Part shown: positions 43,615 through 53,591 of the stretch, in pieces
Numbering within the stretch: position 1 is the first letter of the stretch
Layout of the letters: every line of letters begins with the position of its first letter
Origin: Paraburkholderia panacisoli
GTDB taxonomy: Bacteria; Pseudomonadota; Gammaproteobacteria; Burkholderiales; Burkholderiaceae
Assembly: GCF_008369935.1 (NCBI RefSeq)
Contig: NZ_VTUZ01000042.1
Location: forward strand, 1 to 64,000
Reading direction: 5' to 3'
DNA length: 64,000 nt
Translations under genes and position numbers: made by a program
Notes under the pieces: model-generated
Database searches by the model: none
Told to the model about the DNA's origin: nothing
What the model saw: the letters and a program-made list of their open reading frames with translations, nothing else

Positions 43615-44664
43615 ATGGACATCGAGATGAATCAAGCTGACAGCGCCGCCTGGTTGACCGACTTGACGACCGACCTGCCGTGCGGCGAAGACGAGGAGTA
43701 CAGCGCGGAGTTCCGGGCGCTCGAGCAGGCGGTGACCGGCAAGCCCGACGCGCAGTACGGCGACACGGTGATTCCGGCGACGCCGCCGGATTGGGCCGAA
43801 GCGCTGTCGCTCGCCAGCGCGCTGCTCGCCCGCAGCCGCGATTTGCGGGTAGCCGTGCACTACACGCGGGCGGCCTTGATGCGCGAGGGTTTCAGCGGGC
43901 TGGAGAGGGGGCTCGGGCTGATCGAGGGCTTGCTCGAAACGCGTTGGGACACGGTTCATCCGCAGCTCGATCCGAACGATCAGAACGATCCCACCGCGCG
44001 AGTCAACGCGATGTCGGGATTGATTGATGGCGCGGCGCTGCCGGCTGATTTGCGCGATGTGCCGTTTATCGTGCCGCGCGGCCAGCATGGCATCACGCTG
44101 CGCCATGTCGAGCTGGCCACGGGAGAGCAGCAGCAAGACGGCGCTGACGTGCCGAGTCAGGAAGCGATCGACGCGGCGTTTGCGCTGACCGGTCTGCCGC
44201 AAGTGGAGGCGGCGCTGGCCGCGGTGCGTGGGTCGCTTGCGTCGGTTTCGCGGATCGAAGCGTTGCTGACGGAACGCGTTGGACCTGCCCGCGCGCTCGA
44301 CTTCACGCCGCTCGCCAGGGTGCTGGCGCGGATCGCTGAAGTCGTCACGGCGCACGTGCCGGCAAAAGACGTGCAGGGGGATGTTGCAGCGGACGAATAC
44401 GCGGGCACCGCCGCCGCAATCACGGCATCAACCCCGGGGCACCCGGCAGCAGCATTTCGTAGCACCCAGATCGCCAGCGGACAGGACGTGATCGACGCGC
44501 TCGACAGGATCTGCACGTACTACGCGCAGCACGAACCGTCGAGCCCACTGCCGGTGTTGTTGCAACGGGCCCGGCGGCTGGTCGGCAAGAGTTTCATCGA
44601 AATCGTCGAAGACGTGGCACCGGACGGCGTCGGTCAATTCAGGCATCTGGGCGGCGTCGCGTGA
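43615..44664 (+). CDS. tssA: TssA
   Basis: 349 residues from ATG at 43615 (a second ATG at 43627 is equally possible). The ImpA-N domain is at about 15-130 (LPCGEDEEYSAEFRALEQAV to WDTVHPQLDPNDQNDPTARV). The C-terminal half is helical with PLPVLLQRARRLVGKSFIEI near the end. TssA caps or primes sheath assembly at the baseplate. It follows hcp by about 100 bases and is separated from tssB by the second repeat cluster. Confidence 0.93.
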   Translation: MDIEMNQADSAAWLTDLTTDLPCGEDEEYSAEFRALEQAVTGKPDAQYGDTVIPATPPDWAEALSLASALLARSRDLRVAVHYTRAALMREGFSGLERGLGLIEGLLETRWDTVHPQLDPNDQNDPTARVNAMSGLIDGAALPADLRDVPFIVPRGQHGITLRHVELATGEQQQDGADVPSQEAIDAAFALTGLPQVEAALAAVRGSLASVSRIEALLTERVGPARALDFTPLARVLARIAEVVTAHVPAKDVQGDVAADEYAGTAAAITASTPGHPAAAFRSTQIASGQDVIDALDRICTYYAQHEPSSPLPVLLQRARRLVGKSFIEIVEDVAPDGVGQFRHLGGVA

Positions 44665-44702
44665 AGATGCGCAGCGCCTTGAGCAGGCAGGTTTGAATTC
44701 AC

Positions 44703-44859
44703 AGCAACCATCTTTCATGGGACCGGAGTAAGTGCTTTGCATGGGTCCGGAGTAAGTGCTGAAGCACTAACTCCGGCCGACAGCTAAAGCGCCAACTCCG
44801 GTCGACATACACCTTGCATGGGACCGGAGTAAGCGCTAAAGCGCTAACTCCGGTCGACA
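44703..44859 (+). repeat. Palindromic repeat cluster between tssA and tssB
   Basis: Same family as 42439-42548, same leader AGCAACCATCTTT. It holds a left half-unit (44716-44736), a full unit (44740-44782), a right half-unit (44783-44809) and another full unit (44817-44859). The half-units look like one unit split by the insertion of the other. Stem changes compensate: ATGGG/CCCAT versus ACCGG/CCGGT, and AGCGCT/AGCGCT versus AGTGCT/AGCACT. The last unit ends just before the tssB ribosome site. Confidence 0.88.
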
Positions 44860-44872
44860 CAGGAGAGCAATC

Positions 44873-45433
44873 GTGGCAAAGGAAAGCAGTCAGAAGTTCA
44901 TCGCGCGCAATAGGGCGCCCCGTGTGCAGATCGAGTACGACGTCGAAGTCTACGGCTCGGAGAAGAAGGTCAACCTGCCGTTCGTCATGGGCGTGCTGGC
45001 GGACCTGTCCGGACAACCGGCCGAGCCGCTCGTCCCCGCCAGCGAGCGCAAGTTTCTGGAGATCGACGTCGACAACTTCGACGAGCGCCTGAAGTCGATC
45101 AAGCCGCGCGTCGCGGTGCAGGTGCCGAACACGCTGACCGGCGAAGGCAACGTGGCGGTCGACCTGACCTTCGAGAGCATGGACGACTTCGCGCCGGCCG
45201 CAATCGCCCGCAAAGTCGAGCCGCTGCGCCGTCTGCTCGAAGCCCGCACTCAACTTGCCAATCTGCTGACCTACATGGACGGCAAGAGCGGCGCTGAAGC
45301 GCTGATCGCGAAGCTGCTCGAAGAGCCCGCGCTGATGCAGGCCCTGTCCGCCACACCGCGAGCGCATGAGGCGCAGGCCGACGACGGCGGTCACGCTGGG
45401 CAAGACCCGCAAGCCCCTTCTTCCGGAGCATGA
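44873..45433 (+). CDS. tssB: TssB sheath protein
   Basis: 186 residues starting at GTG, AGGAGA six bases upstream. It shows the TssB pattern: QKFIARNRAPRVQIEYDVE, LPFVMGVLADLSG, KFLEIDVDNFDERLKSIKPR and a C-terminal helix (LTYMDGKSGAEALIAKLLE). With TssC it forms the contractile sheath around the Hcp tube. The Ala/Asp/Gly-rich tail after about 160 is extra. tssC follows five bases later. Confidence 0.95.
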   Translation: MAKESSQKFIARNRAPRVQIEYDVEVYGSEKKVNLPFVMGVLADLSGQPAEPLVPASERKFLEIDVDNFDERLKSIKPRVAVQVPNTLTGEGNVAVDLTFESMDDFAPAAIARKVEPLRRLLEARTQLANLLTYMDGKSGAEALIAKLLEEPALMQALSATPRAHEAQADDGGHAGQDPQAPSSGA

Positions 45434-45437
45434 CGCC

Positions 45438-46955
45438 ATGAACGATCTCAGCACCCAGCGCGAGTTGGCGTCCGCCGCGAGCGACGCAGCCACAGCCGAC
45501 GGCGCGGCCGGCCTCGACGACTTCTCGGCCTTGCTGCAAAAAGAATTCAAGCCGAAGTCCGAACGCGCCCGCGAAGCTGTCGAAAGCGCCGTCCGCACGC
45601 TGGCCGAGCAGGCTTTGCGCGACACCGGCGTGATCAGCGGCGACGCGCTCGCGACCATCGAAGCCTTGATCGCACAGATCGATCACACGCTCACGCAGCA
45701 GATCAATCTGATCCTGCATAGCGAGCCGTTCCAGAAGGTCGAGAGCGCCTGGCGCGGTCTGCACTACCTCGTCAACAACACCGAAACCGACGAGTCATTG
45801 AAGATCCGCGTGATGAACATGTCGAAGACGGAACTGCACAAGACGCTGAAGAAGTACAAGGGTGTCGCGTGGGATCAGAGTCCACTGTTCAAGAAGCTTT
45901 ATGAAGAAGAGTATGGCCAGTTCGGCGGCGAGCCGTACGGCGCGCTGGTGGCGGACTATTACTTCGATCACGGCGGCCCGGACACGGATCTGCTGACGCA
46001 GATCAGCAAGATCGCCGCGGCCGCGCACGCGCCGTTCATCGCCGGTGCCGATCCGGCCGCGCTGCTGATGGATTCGTGGCAGGAACTGGCCAATCCGCGC
46101 GACCTCACCAAGATCTTCCAGACGCCCGAGCACGCCGCGTGGCGCTCGCTGCGCGAGTCGGAGGATTCGCGCTATATCGGCCTCGCGATGCCGCGTTTTC
46201 TGGCCCGCGCGCCCTACGGCGCGAAGACCGACCCGGTCGAGGAATTCGACTTCGAGGAAGACACGGCTGGCGCTGACAGCAGCAAATACGCGTGGGCCAA
46301 CGCCGCGTATGCGATGGCGACCAACATCACCCGCTCGTTCAAGATGTTCGGCTGGTGTTCGCGGATTCGCGGCGTCGAATCGGGTGGCGCCGTCGAAGGT
46401 CTGCCGGTGCACGCCTTCCCGACCGATGACGGCGGCGTCGATATGAAATGCCCGACGGAAATCGCCATCAGCGACCGGCGCGAAGCGGAACTGGCCAAAA
46501 GCGGCTTCATGCCGCTCGTGCACAAGAAGAACTCGGATTTCGCGGCGTTCATCGGTGCGCAATCGCTGCACAAACCCGCTGAATACGAAGATCCGGCCGC
46601 GACCGCCAACGCCAATCTCGCCGCACGTCTGCCGTATCTTTTCGCGTGCTGCCGGTTTGCGCACTACCTGAAGTGCATCGTGCGCGACAAGCTGGGCTCG
46701 TTCAAGGAACGCGACGATATGCAGCGCTGGCTGCAGAACTGGATTCTGCAATACGTCGACGGCGATCCGACCCATTCGTCGGATGACACCAAGGCCCGCA
46801 AGCCGCTCGCGGATGCTCAGGTGGTGGTCGAGGAAGTGGAGGGCAATCCGGGCTACTACACGTCGAAGTTCTTCCTGCGTCCGCACTACCAGCTCGAAGG
46901 CCTGACCGTGTCGTTGCGCCTCGTCTCCAGGCTGCCGACGGCTGCCGCCGCCTGA
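45438..46955 (+). CDS. tssC: TssC sheath protein
   Basis: 505 residues from ATG at 45438. Conserved core: FQKVESAWRGLHYLVNNTET, SLKIRVMNMSK, FGGEPYGALVADYYFDH, SRYIGLAMPRFLARAPYGAK, and the C-terminal NPGYYTSKFFLRPHYQLEGL given by its ends. TssC binds TssB in the contracting sheath, which ClpV takes apart. Confidence 0.96.
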   Translation: MNDLSTQRELASAASDAATADGAAGLDDFSALLQKEFKPKSERAREAVESAVRTLAEQALRDTGVISGDALATIEALIAQIDHTLTQQINLILHSEPFQKVESAWRGLHYLVNNTETDESLKIRVMNMSKTELHKTLKKYKGVAWDQSPLFKKLYEEEYGQFGGEPYGALVADYYFDHGGPDTDLLTQISKIAAAAHAPFIAGADPAALLMDSWQELANPRDLTKIFQTPEHAAWRSLRESEDSRYIGLAMPRFLARAPYGAKTDPVEEFDFEEDTAGADSSKYAWANAAYAMATNITRSFKMFGWCSRIRGVESGGAVEGLPVHAFPTDDGGVDMKCPTEIAISDRREAELAKSGFMPLVHKKNSDFAAFIGAQSLHKPAEYEDPAATANANLAARLPYLFACCRFAHYLKCIVRDKLGSFKERDDMQRWLQNWILQYVDGDPTHSSDDTKARKPLADAQVVVEEVEGNPGYYTSKFFLRPHYQLEGLTVSLRLVSRLPTAAAA

Positions 46956-46999
46956 GTTCCACGGGCCTGCGGGCCCGCTATCGCCACGGAGCGTTTCCG

Positions 47000-47575
47000 A
47001 TGACCGAACTGACCGCGCGTGACCGCCTGCAGCCTTCGCTGCTCGACCGGCTCACCGATTTCGAACCCGATGTGCGGCACGAGCCGCGCGAGCGCCGCGT
47101 ATTGTCGCAACGGGCGTTGCGCGATAGCGTCCAGCGCGATATCGGCTGGCTGCTGAATGCGAGCGGACTGGATGGGGTGCAGGAGGTCGCGGCTTATCCG
47201 CATGTCGCCACCTCGGTGCTCAACTATGGTTTGCCGGACCTCGCGGGGCGGCATGTCGCGGGGCTCACCACGGCGGCGCTGGAGCGGCGTATCCGCGATG
47301 CGTTGTGGGCCTTCGAGCCGCGCCTCATCCGCGAGACCGTGCGTGTCGCCGCGCTGGAGGACATGCAGGGCGCCCGCCACGAGCACGTGCTGCGTTTCGA
47401 GATCGAGGCCGATATGTGGTCGCAGCCGTATCCCGAGCGCCTGTATCTGCGTACTGAACTGGATCTCGAAGCAGGCGAGGTGCGGATTCTCGACTCCGCT
47501 GCCGCCGTGCCTGCGTCTGTTCCTGCGCCTGCGCCGGCCAGCGGCGCTGCAGTGCGTACCGGGCAGCCGTCATGA
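47000..47575 (+). CDS. tssE: TssE baseplate protein
   Basis: 191 residues, gp25-like. LQPSLLDRLTDFEPDVRHEP near the start and the conserved RDIGWLLNAS block (about residue 48) with the gp25 strand ATSVLNYGLPDLAG. The C-terminus ends in a Pro/Ala-rich tail. It belongs to the baseplate wedge with TssF, TssG and TssK. Overlaps tssF by four bases. Confidence 0.93.
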   Translation: MTELTARDRLQPSLLDRLTDFEPDVRHEPRERRVLSQRALRDSVQRDIGWLLNASGLDGVQEVAAYPHVATSVLNYGLPDLAGRHVAGLTTAALERRIRDALWAFEPRLIRETVRVAALEDMQGARHEHVLRFEIEADMWSQPYPERLYLRTELDLEAGEVRILDSAAAVPASVPAPAPASGAAVRTGQPS

Positions 47576-49458
47576 ATCCGTCCCTGCTCAAGTACTACAG
47601 CCAGGAACTGCAGCATCTGCGCGAAATGGGCGGAGAGTTCGCCGCTGCGTTTCCGAAGATCGCGGGGCGGCTAGGGCTCGATGGCATCGACTGCGCCGAT
47701 CCTTACGTGGAGCGTCTGCTCGAAGGCTTCAGCTTTCTCGCCGCGCGTGTGCACATGAAGCTCGATGCCGAGTTTCCGCGCTTCACGCAGCATCTGACCG
47801 AGCTGACGTATCCGCATTATCTGGCGCCTACGCCGTCGATGGCGGTGGTGCAATTGCAGGCGGATCACACCAATCCGCAGCTCGCGTCAGCGGCGGATGG
47901 CGTGGCGGTGCCGCGTCATACCGTACTGCGCAGCCTGCTCGACAAAGCGGGGTCGACCCGCTGCGAGTACCGGACCGGACATGCCGTGACGCTGTGGCCG
48001 ATCGAGATCACCCAGGCGAAGTTCTTCACCCACACCGGTTCGTCGAGCACGAGCGGCGTGCCGCTGCCCGCCGGCGTCAAAGCTGGACTGCGGCTGCGTT
48101 TGCGTGCGACGGGTACGTTGCCGTTCGAGCGGATGAACCTGGACAGCGTGGCGATCTACCTGCGCGGCGCCGACGCGCTGCCTGCGCGGATCCACGAGTG
48201 TCTGCTCGCCGGATGCGTCGGCGTTGCGGTGGTGCCCGGCGCGTCCGGAGCGGTTCCCGCTGCGCTGCTGCCGAAAAGCGCATTGCAGCCGCTCGGTTTT
48301 GGCGAAAGCGAAGCATTGCTGCCCGTCGCCAAGCGGTCATTCGACGGCTACCGCCTGCTGCAGGAGTATTTCGCGTTCGCGCCGCGCTTCCTGTTCGTGC
48401 GGATCGAGGGACTGCGCGACGCACTGCGCGCCTGCGCCGGACGCGAGGTCGAACTGGTCGTGCTGCTCGATCGCGAGGATCCGCTGCTCGAACGCTCGGT
48501 CGACGCGTCGCACTTTGCGTTGCATTGCACGCCGGCCATCAACCTGTTTCTGCGCCGCACCGACCGTATCGCACTGAGCGACACGGCGTTCGAATATCAC
48601 GTGGTCGTGGACCGCACCCGGCCGATGGACTACGAGATCCACCAGATCGACGCGGTCACCGGCTACCGCGCCGGCGCGCTGGCCGAGCAGCCGTTCCGGC
48701 CGTTCTACTGCGCGAAGGATCTCGATGCGCAGCAACAGGGCGGCGCGTTTTACCAGATGCGGCGCGAAGCACGCCGCCCTTCGGTACGGCAGCAGCAACA
48801 GGGTGCTCGCAGCAGCTATCTGGGCAGCGAAACGTTCGTGGCGCTGGTCGACGCCGCCAGCGCGCCGCTGCACGGTGACCTGCGCCAGCTAGGCGTGAGC
48901 GCATGGTGCACCAACCGGGATCTGCCGCTGTCGATGCCGGTCGGCGTCGGCTCGACCGATTTCACCGTCGACGCCGAAGTGCCGGTCGCGGCGGTGCGCT
49001 GCGTGGCGGGTCCGAGCCGGCCGCTGCCGTCGTTCGCCGAAGGGCCGGCGGCGTGGCGTCTATTGAACCATCTGTCGCTGAACTACGCGTCGCTGCTCGA
49101 CAGCGATCCGCAGCAGGGCGCGCACGCGTTGCGCGAATTGCTCGCGCTGTACTGCCCGGCGGGCGACAGCCCCACGCAGCGTCAGATCGACGGTCTGCGT
49201 TCGATCGACTCCACGCCGGTCGTGCGGCGTCTGCCGTCGCCGGGGCCGATCGTGTTCGGGCGCGGGCTGCAAATCACGCTGCAGTTCGACGATGCCGCGT
49301 TCGAAGGCGCCAGTGCCTTTCTGCTTGGCGCCGTGCTAGCGCAGTTTTTTGCGCAATACGTATCGATCAATTCGTTTGCCGAGACCGTTGCGTCGACCTC
49401 GACGCGCGGCGAGATCATGCGCTGGCCAGCGAGGGCAGGACGATGCGCGACGCTCTAG
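47572..49458 (+). CDS. tssF: TssF baseplate protein
   Basis: 628 residues, VasA/ImpG family: LLKYYSQELQHLREMGGEFA at the N-terminus, VERLLEGFSFLAARVHMKLD and the C-terminal SINSFAETVASTSTRGEIMR. TssF builds the wedge core with TssG. Its 3' end overlaps tssG by 16 bases. Confidence 0.95.
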   Translation: MNPSLLKYYSQELQHLREMGGEFAAAFPKIAGRLGLDGIDCADPYVERLLEGFSFLAARVHMKLDAEFPRFTQHLTELTYPHYLAPTPSMAVVQLQADHTNPQLASAADGVAVPRHTVLRSLLDKAGSTRCEYRTGHAVTLWPIEITQAKFFTHTGSSSTSGVPLPAGVKAGLRLRLRATGTLPFERMNLDSVAIYLRGADALPARIHECLLAGCVGVAVVPGASGAVPAALLPKSALQPLGFGESEALLPVAKRSFDGYRLLQEYFAFAPRFLFVRIEGLRDALRACAGREVELVVLLDREDPLLERSVDASHFALHCTPAINLFLRRTDRIALSDTAFEYHVVVDRTRPMDYEIHQIDAVTGYRAGALAEQPFRPFYCAKDLDAQQQGGAFYQMRREARRPSVRQQQQGARSSYLGSETFVALVDAASAPLHGDLRQLGVSAWCTNRDLPLSMPVGVGSTDFTVDAEVPVAAVRCVAGPSRPLPSFAEGPAAWRLLNHLSLNYASLLDSDPQQGAHALRELLALYCPAGDSPTQRQIDGLRSIDSTPVVRRLPSPGPIVFGRGLQITLQFDDAAFEGASAFLLGAVLAQFFAQYVSINSFAETVASTSTRGEIMRWPARAGRCATL

Positions 49459-50513
49459 AACTAGACCGCCAGTTGCAGCAAGACGCGCGTCACTTCGACT
49501 TTTTCCAGGCGCTGCGGCTGATCGACTGCGCGCATCCACAGCGCCCGCGTCTGGGTACGTCGCCCAGCGCACGCGACGACGCCGTGCGCGTTGCGCAGGA
49601 TGCCGAACTGATTTTCCATCCGAGCACGCTGAGCGGCTATACGCCAGGTGTGGACGGCAGGCCTGGACGCCTGGCGGTGAATTTCCTCGGACTGCTCGGC
49701 CCGAACGGCCCGCTGCCCACGCATTTGACCGCGTATGTGCGCGAGCGTGAGCGCCATGCGAACGACAGAACGCTCGCGCGCTTTCTCGACATGTTCCATC
49801 ACCGGATGCTGACGCTGTTCTACCGCGCGTGGGCAGCGGCGCAGCCGGTCGTGAGCGCAGACCGCGCGGACGAGGACCGCTTCTCGGCGTATGTCGGCAG
49901 CCTGTTCGGGCTGGGTACTCCGGCGCTGCGCGAGCGCGACACGGTGCCCGATCACGCGAAGCTGCATTTTGCGGGCTTGCTGGCGGCGCCGACGCGGCAT
50001 GCGGGCGGGCTGCGGCTGATCCTCGAGCAGTTCTTCGGCGTGCCGGTCGAGCTCGAGTCGTGGAGCGGTCACTGGCTGAGCTTGCCGGCCGATCAGCACA
50101 CCCGGCTGGGCGGCGCGCGGCTCGGCGTGTCGAGCGTCGTCGGCACCCAGGTCTGGGACTGTCAGCACAAGTTCCGGATCGTGATCGGGCCGCTCGGCTA
50201 CGAAGGCTTTCAACGCTTTTTGCCTGGCGGCGCCAGTCTGCGCAAGCTGGTGGATTGGGTGCGCAACTATCTGCGCGATCCGCTCGACTGGGACGTCACG
50301 CTGCATCTGCGACGTGACGAGGTGCCCGCACTGCGGCTGTGCGGCGACATGGCCGCTTCGTCTGAAGCATCTGTACCCGGCAACTGCGGCGCGCGGCTTG
50401 GCTGGACCACGTGGCTGTCGAGCGGCGCACCTGTCCATGACAAACATCGGGTCGTGATCGCGCCGAACGCGCCTACCCACACGCCTCGTCAACCGGAGAC
50501 TCTTCATGGCTGA
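49443..50513 (+). CDS. tssG: TssG baseplate protein
   Basis: 356 residues from ATG at 49443 inside the end of tssF. Typical start (FDFFQALRLIDCAHP), then NFLGLLGPNGPLPTHLTAY, ILEQFFGVPVELESWSGHWL and GPLGYEGFQRFLPGG. It pairs with TssF and the TssK adaptor. The stop overlaps clpV by eight bases. Confidence 0.94.
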   Translation: MRDALELDRQLQQDARHFDFFQALRLIDCAHPQRPRLGTSPSARDDAVRVAQDAELIFHPSTLSGYTPGVDGRPGRLAVNFLGLLGPNGPLPTHLTAYVRERERHANDRTLARFLDMFHHRMLTLFYRAWAAAQPVVSADRADEDRFSAYVGSLFGLGTPALRERDTVPDHAKLHFAGLLAAPTRHAGGLRLILEQFFGVPVELESWSGHWLSLPADQHTRLGGARLGVSSVVGTQVWDCQHKFRIVIGPLGYEGFQRFLPGGASLRKLVDWVRNYLRDPLDWDVTLHLRRDEVPALRLCGDMAASSEASVPGNCGARLGWTTWLSSGAPVHDKHRVVIAPNAPTHTPRQPETLHG

Positions 50514-53178
50514 GATCAGTCGGGTCGCGCTGTTCAGCAAACTCAATCCGCTGGCATACCGTGCAATCGAAAGTGGCACTGTATTCTGCAAGCTGCGCGG
50601 CAATCCCTATGTCGAGCTCGTACACTGGCTACATCAGATTCTGCTTGCTCAGGACTCCGACCTGCAGCGCGTCATCACGCACTTCGAGCTCGATCAAGGT
50701 GCGCTGGCTCGCGATATCGCGCTCGCGCTGGATCGCTTGCCGCGTGGTTCGACGTCGATCTCGGATATCTCCGCGCAGGTGGATGAAGCCGTCGAGCGGG
50801 GCTGGGTATTCGGCTCGCTGATGTTCGGCTCGACCCAGGTTCGTACCGGGCATTTGCTGGTCGGTATGTTGCGCACATCGAATCTGCGCAACGCCTTGTT
50901 CGCGATCTCGCGTCAGGTCGAAAAAATCAGGCTCGACACGCTGACGGAACGCTTTGCCGTGCTGCTCGACGGATCGCCGGAAGCGGGGATGGCGGCAACG
51001 GCGCCGGGTGTCGGCACGCGTCATGACGGCGCCGCCACAACGGCGGAAGGTTCAGGCAGCGGCGCCTTGCCCGCCGCCGCGCTCGGCCGCCAGGAAGCGC
51101 TGCGCCGTTACACCGTCGACCTGACCGAACAGGCGCGCAGTGGCAAGCTGGACCCGGTCGTGGGCCGCGACGACGAGATCCGCCAGGTGATCGACATCCT
51201 GATGCGCCGGCGGCAGAACAACCCGATCCTGACAGGGGAAGCGGGGGTTGGCAAAACCGCCGTCGTCGAAGGTTTCGCGCAGCGCATCGTCGCGGGCGAC
51301 GTGCCGCCCGCGCTGCGCGACGCGATGGTCTGCACGCTCGATGTCGGCTTGCTGCAAGCCGGCGCCAGCATGAAGGGCGAGTTCGAAAACCGCCTGCGCC
51401 AGGTGATCGAAGAAGTACAGGCGTCGGCGCGGCCGGTGATCCTGTTCATCGATGAAGCGCACACGCTGGTCGGCGCGGGCGGCGCGGCGGGCACCGGCGA
51501 TGCGGCCAACCTGTTGAAGCCTGCGCTCGCGCGCGGCACGCTGCGCACGATTGCTGCGACGACGTGGAGCGAATACAAGAAGCACATCGAGAAAGACCCC
51601 GCGCTGACGCGGCGCTTCCAGGTCGTGCAGGTGCCGGAGCCGTCCGAGGAATGCGCGATCCGGATGATGCGCGGCATCGTACGCCAGATGCAACAGCATC
51701 ACGGCGTGCTGGTCCTCGACGAAGCGCTGGAAGCGGCGGTCACGCTGTCGCACCGCTATATTCCAGCCCGCCAGTTGCCCGACAAGGCAGTGAGTCTGCT
51801 CGATACCGCTTGCGCGCGAGTCGCTGTGAGCCAGCACGCGGTGCCACCGGCGGTCGAGGACGCGCGCCGCCGCATCGACGCGTGGCAGACCGAGGCCGGG
51901 ATCATCGCGCGTGAGAGCGCACTCGGCATGGACACCGCCGGACGTGCCGCGGATATCGCCGCGAAGCTCGATGCCGAGCGCACACGCCTCGCGCAGCTGA
52001 TCGCGAATTGGGAAGGCGAGCGCGAACTGGTCACACGCATCCTCGCGTTGCGGTGCGAACTCGAAGAAGATGCCAGCACGGATACCGCCGGCGATCACCG
52101 CGTCGCCGAACTGCAGGCTCTGCAACGCGAACTCGCACGGCGCCAGGGCGATCAGCCCTTAATTCTGCCCGGCGTGGACCGGCATGCAGTGGCCGCCGTG
52201 GTGCAGGACTGGACGGGTATCCCGGTCGGCCGCATGGTGCGCGACGACCTCGCGAATGTGCTGAAGCTGGCGGATACGCTCAATCAGCGGATCGTCGGCC
52301 AGGCGCACGCAATGGAGATGATCGCGCGGCGCGTGCAAACCTCGCGTGCCGGTCTCGACAATCCGCACAAACCGATCGGCGTGTTCATGCTGGCCGGCAC
52401 CTCGGGGGTTGGCAAGACGGAGACCGCGCTCGCACTCGCGGAAGCGCTGTATGGCGGCGAGCAGAACGTCATTACCGTCAACATGAGCGAGTACCAGGAA
52501 GCGCATACCGTGTCCTCGCTCAAGGGCGCGCCGCCGGGATATGTCGGCTATGGCGAAGGCGGCGTGTTGACCGAAGCGGTGCGGCGCCGTCCGTATAGCG
52601 TGGTGTTGCTCGACGAGTTCGAGAAGGCCCATCCCGATGTCCATGAGCTGTTTTTCCAGGTGTTCGACAAGGGCCGCATGGAAGACGGCGAGGGCAGGCA
52701 GATCGATTTCCGCAACACGCTGATCCTGCTGACCACCAATGTCGGTACTGAACTGATTACCCGACTGTGCGGCAACCCGGACAGCACGCCGAGCCCGGAG
52801 CAGATCGCACGCGCACTGCGCGCGCCGCTCGTCGAGGTGTTCCCGCCGGCGTTGCTGGGGCGCGTCGCCGTGATTCCGTATTACCCGCTCGACGACGCGA
52901 TGCTCGACGCCATCATCCGGCTGCAACTCTCGCGCATCGAACGACGCATTGTCGAACAGCACGGTGTGTCCTTCAACTACGACGACGCGATGGTCCGGCA
53001 GATCGCCGCGCGCTGCACCGAGTTCGAGAGCGGTGGACGAATGATCGACGCGATTCTCACGAACACGCTTTTGCCGCGCATCAGCGCCGAATTCCTGACG
53101 CGGCTGATCGACGGGCGGACGGTCGCGAAGGTCGAGGTTGGTGCGAGCGACGGCGAATTCACCTACGCGTTTGATTGA
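50506..53178 (+). CDS. clpV: ClpV (TssH) sheath-disassembly ATPase
   Basis: 890 residues, an AAA+ disaggregase. The N domain (1-165) carries the sheath-binding ClpN fold. Walker A sites are GEAGVGKT at about 243-250 and GTSGVGKT at about 632-639, with Walker B motifs VILFIDEAHTLVGAG and VVLLDEFEKAHPDV. It unfolds contracted TssBC for reuse. ClpB-type middle domain is shortened, as expected for ClpV. Confidence 0.96.
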   Translation: MAEISRVALFSKLNPLAYRAIESGTVFCKLRGNPYVELVHWLHQILLAQDSDLQRVITHFELDQGALARDIALALDRLPRGSTSISDISAQVDEAVERGWVFGSLMFGSTQVRTGHLLVGMLRTSNLRNALFAISRQVEKIRLDTLTERFAVLLDGSPEAGMAATAPGVGTRHDGAATTAEGSGSGALPAAALGRQEALRRYTVDLTEQARSGKLDPVVGRDDEIRQVIDILMRRRQNNPILTGEAGVGKTAVVEGFAQRIVAGDVPPALRDAMVCTLDVGLLQAGASMKGEFENRLRQVIEEVQASARPVILFIDEAHTLVGAGGAAGTGDAANLLKPALARGTLRTIAATTWSEYKKHIEKDPALTRRFQVVQVPEPSEECAIRMMRGIVRQMQQHHGVLVLDEALEAAVTLSHRYIPARQLPDKAVSLLDTACARVAVSQHAVPPAVEDARRRIDAWQTEAGIIARESALGMDTAGRAADIAAKLDAERTRLAQLIANWEGERELVTRILALRCELEEDASTDTAGDHRVAELQALQRELARRQGDQPLILPGVDRHAVAAVVQDWTGIPVGRMVRDDLANVLKLADTLNQRIVGQAHAMEMIARRVQTSRAGLDNPHKPIGVFMLAGTSGVGKTETALALAEALYGGEQNVITVNMSEYQEAHTVSSLKGAPPGYVGYGEGGVLTEAVRRRPYSVVLLDEFEKAHPDVHELFFQVFDKGRMEDGEGRQIDFRNTLILLTTNVGTELITRLCGNPDSTPSPEQIARALRAPLVEVFPPALLGRVAVIPYYPLDDAMLDAIIRLQLSRIERRIVEQHGVSFNYDDAMVRQIAARCTEFESGGRMIDAILTNTLLPRISAEFLTRLIDGRTVAKVEVGASDGEFTYAFD

Positions 53179-53200
53179 ACGAGAGCCAAAGGAGAACCTC

Positions 53201-53590
53201 ATGCCACAACAGGTCACCATGGGCGCGATGCTGCAATGTTCGTTCGGCGTCGCGCCGTCGACACTGGTCGTGCTGCCGCTTAACCGCGTGCTGTGCGAAG
53301 GACCGCCGGCGGCCAACATCATGGACCACATCCCGCTCGTCAACATCATGCCGTTCGGCATGTGCAGTTCGCCGGCCAACCCCGAGGTGGCTGCGGCGAC
53401 CGCCGCCGCGCTCGGTGTGCCTACGCCGATGCCCTGCGTGCCGGCAACCGTCACGCCGTGGGCGCCCGGTGCGGTGAACGTGCTGCTCGGCAATCAGCCG
53501 TCGCTCGACAACGTGTCCACCTGCAGCTGCATGTGGGGCGGCGCGGTCACGATCGTCGATCCCGCCACAGTCAAAACGCAGGTGCCCTGA
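53201..53590 (+). CDS. DUF4280 PAAR-like protein
   Basis: 129 residues from ATG at 53201 after AAAGGAGAA. The DUF4280 pattern is clear: VTMGAMLQCSFGVAPSTLVV, then IMDHIPLVNIMPFGMC, and a second MWGGAVTIVDP near the end. These proteins take the place of PAAR at the VgrG spike tip. It lies one base before vgrG and has no toxin extension. Confidence 0.9.
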   Translation: MPQQVTMGAMLQCSFGVAPSTLVVLPLNRVLCEGPPAANIMDHIPLVNIMPFGMCSSPANPEVAAATAAALGVPTPMPCVPATVTPWAPGAVNVLLGNQPSLDNVSTCSCMWGGAVTIVDPATVKTQVP

Positions 53591-53591
53591 A

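Noticed and set aside
42452..44859. CRISPR array
   Set aside because: Repeats are long palindromes with too few copies and no regular spacers; no cas genes.
47157..48878. 573-codon + strand frame over tssE/tssF
   Set aside because: Same cause; it overlaps two well-recognised genes and is Arg/Ala-rich.
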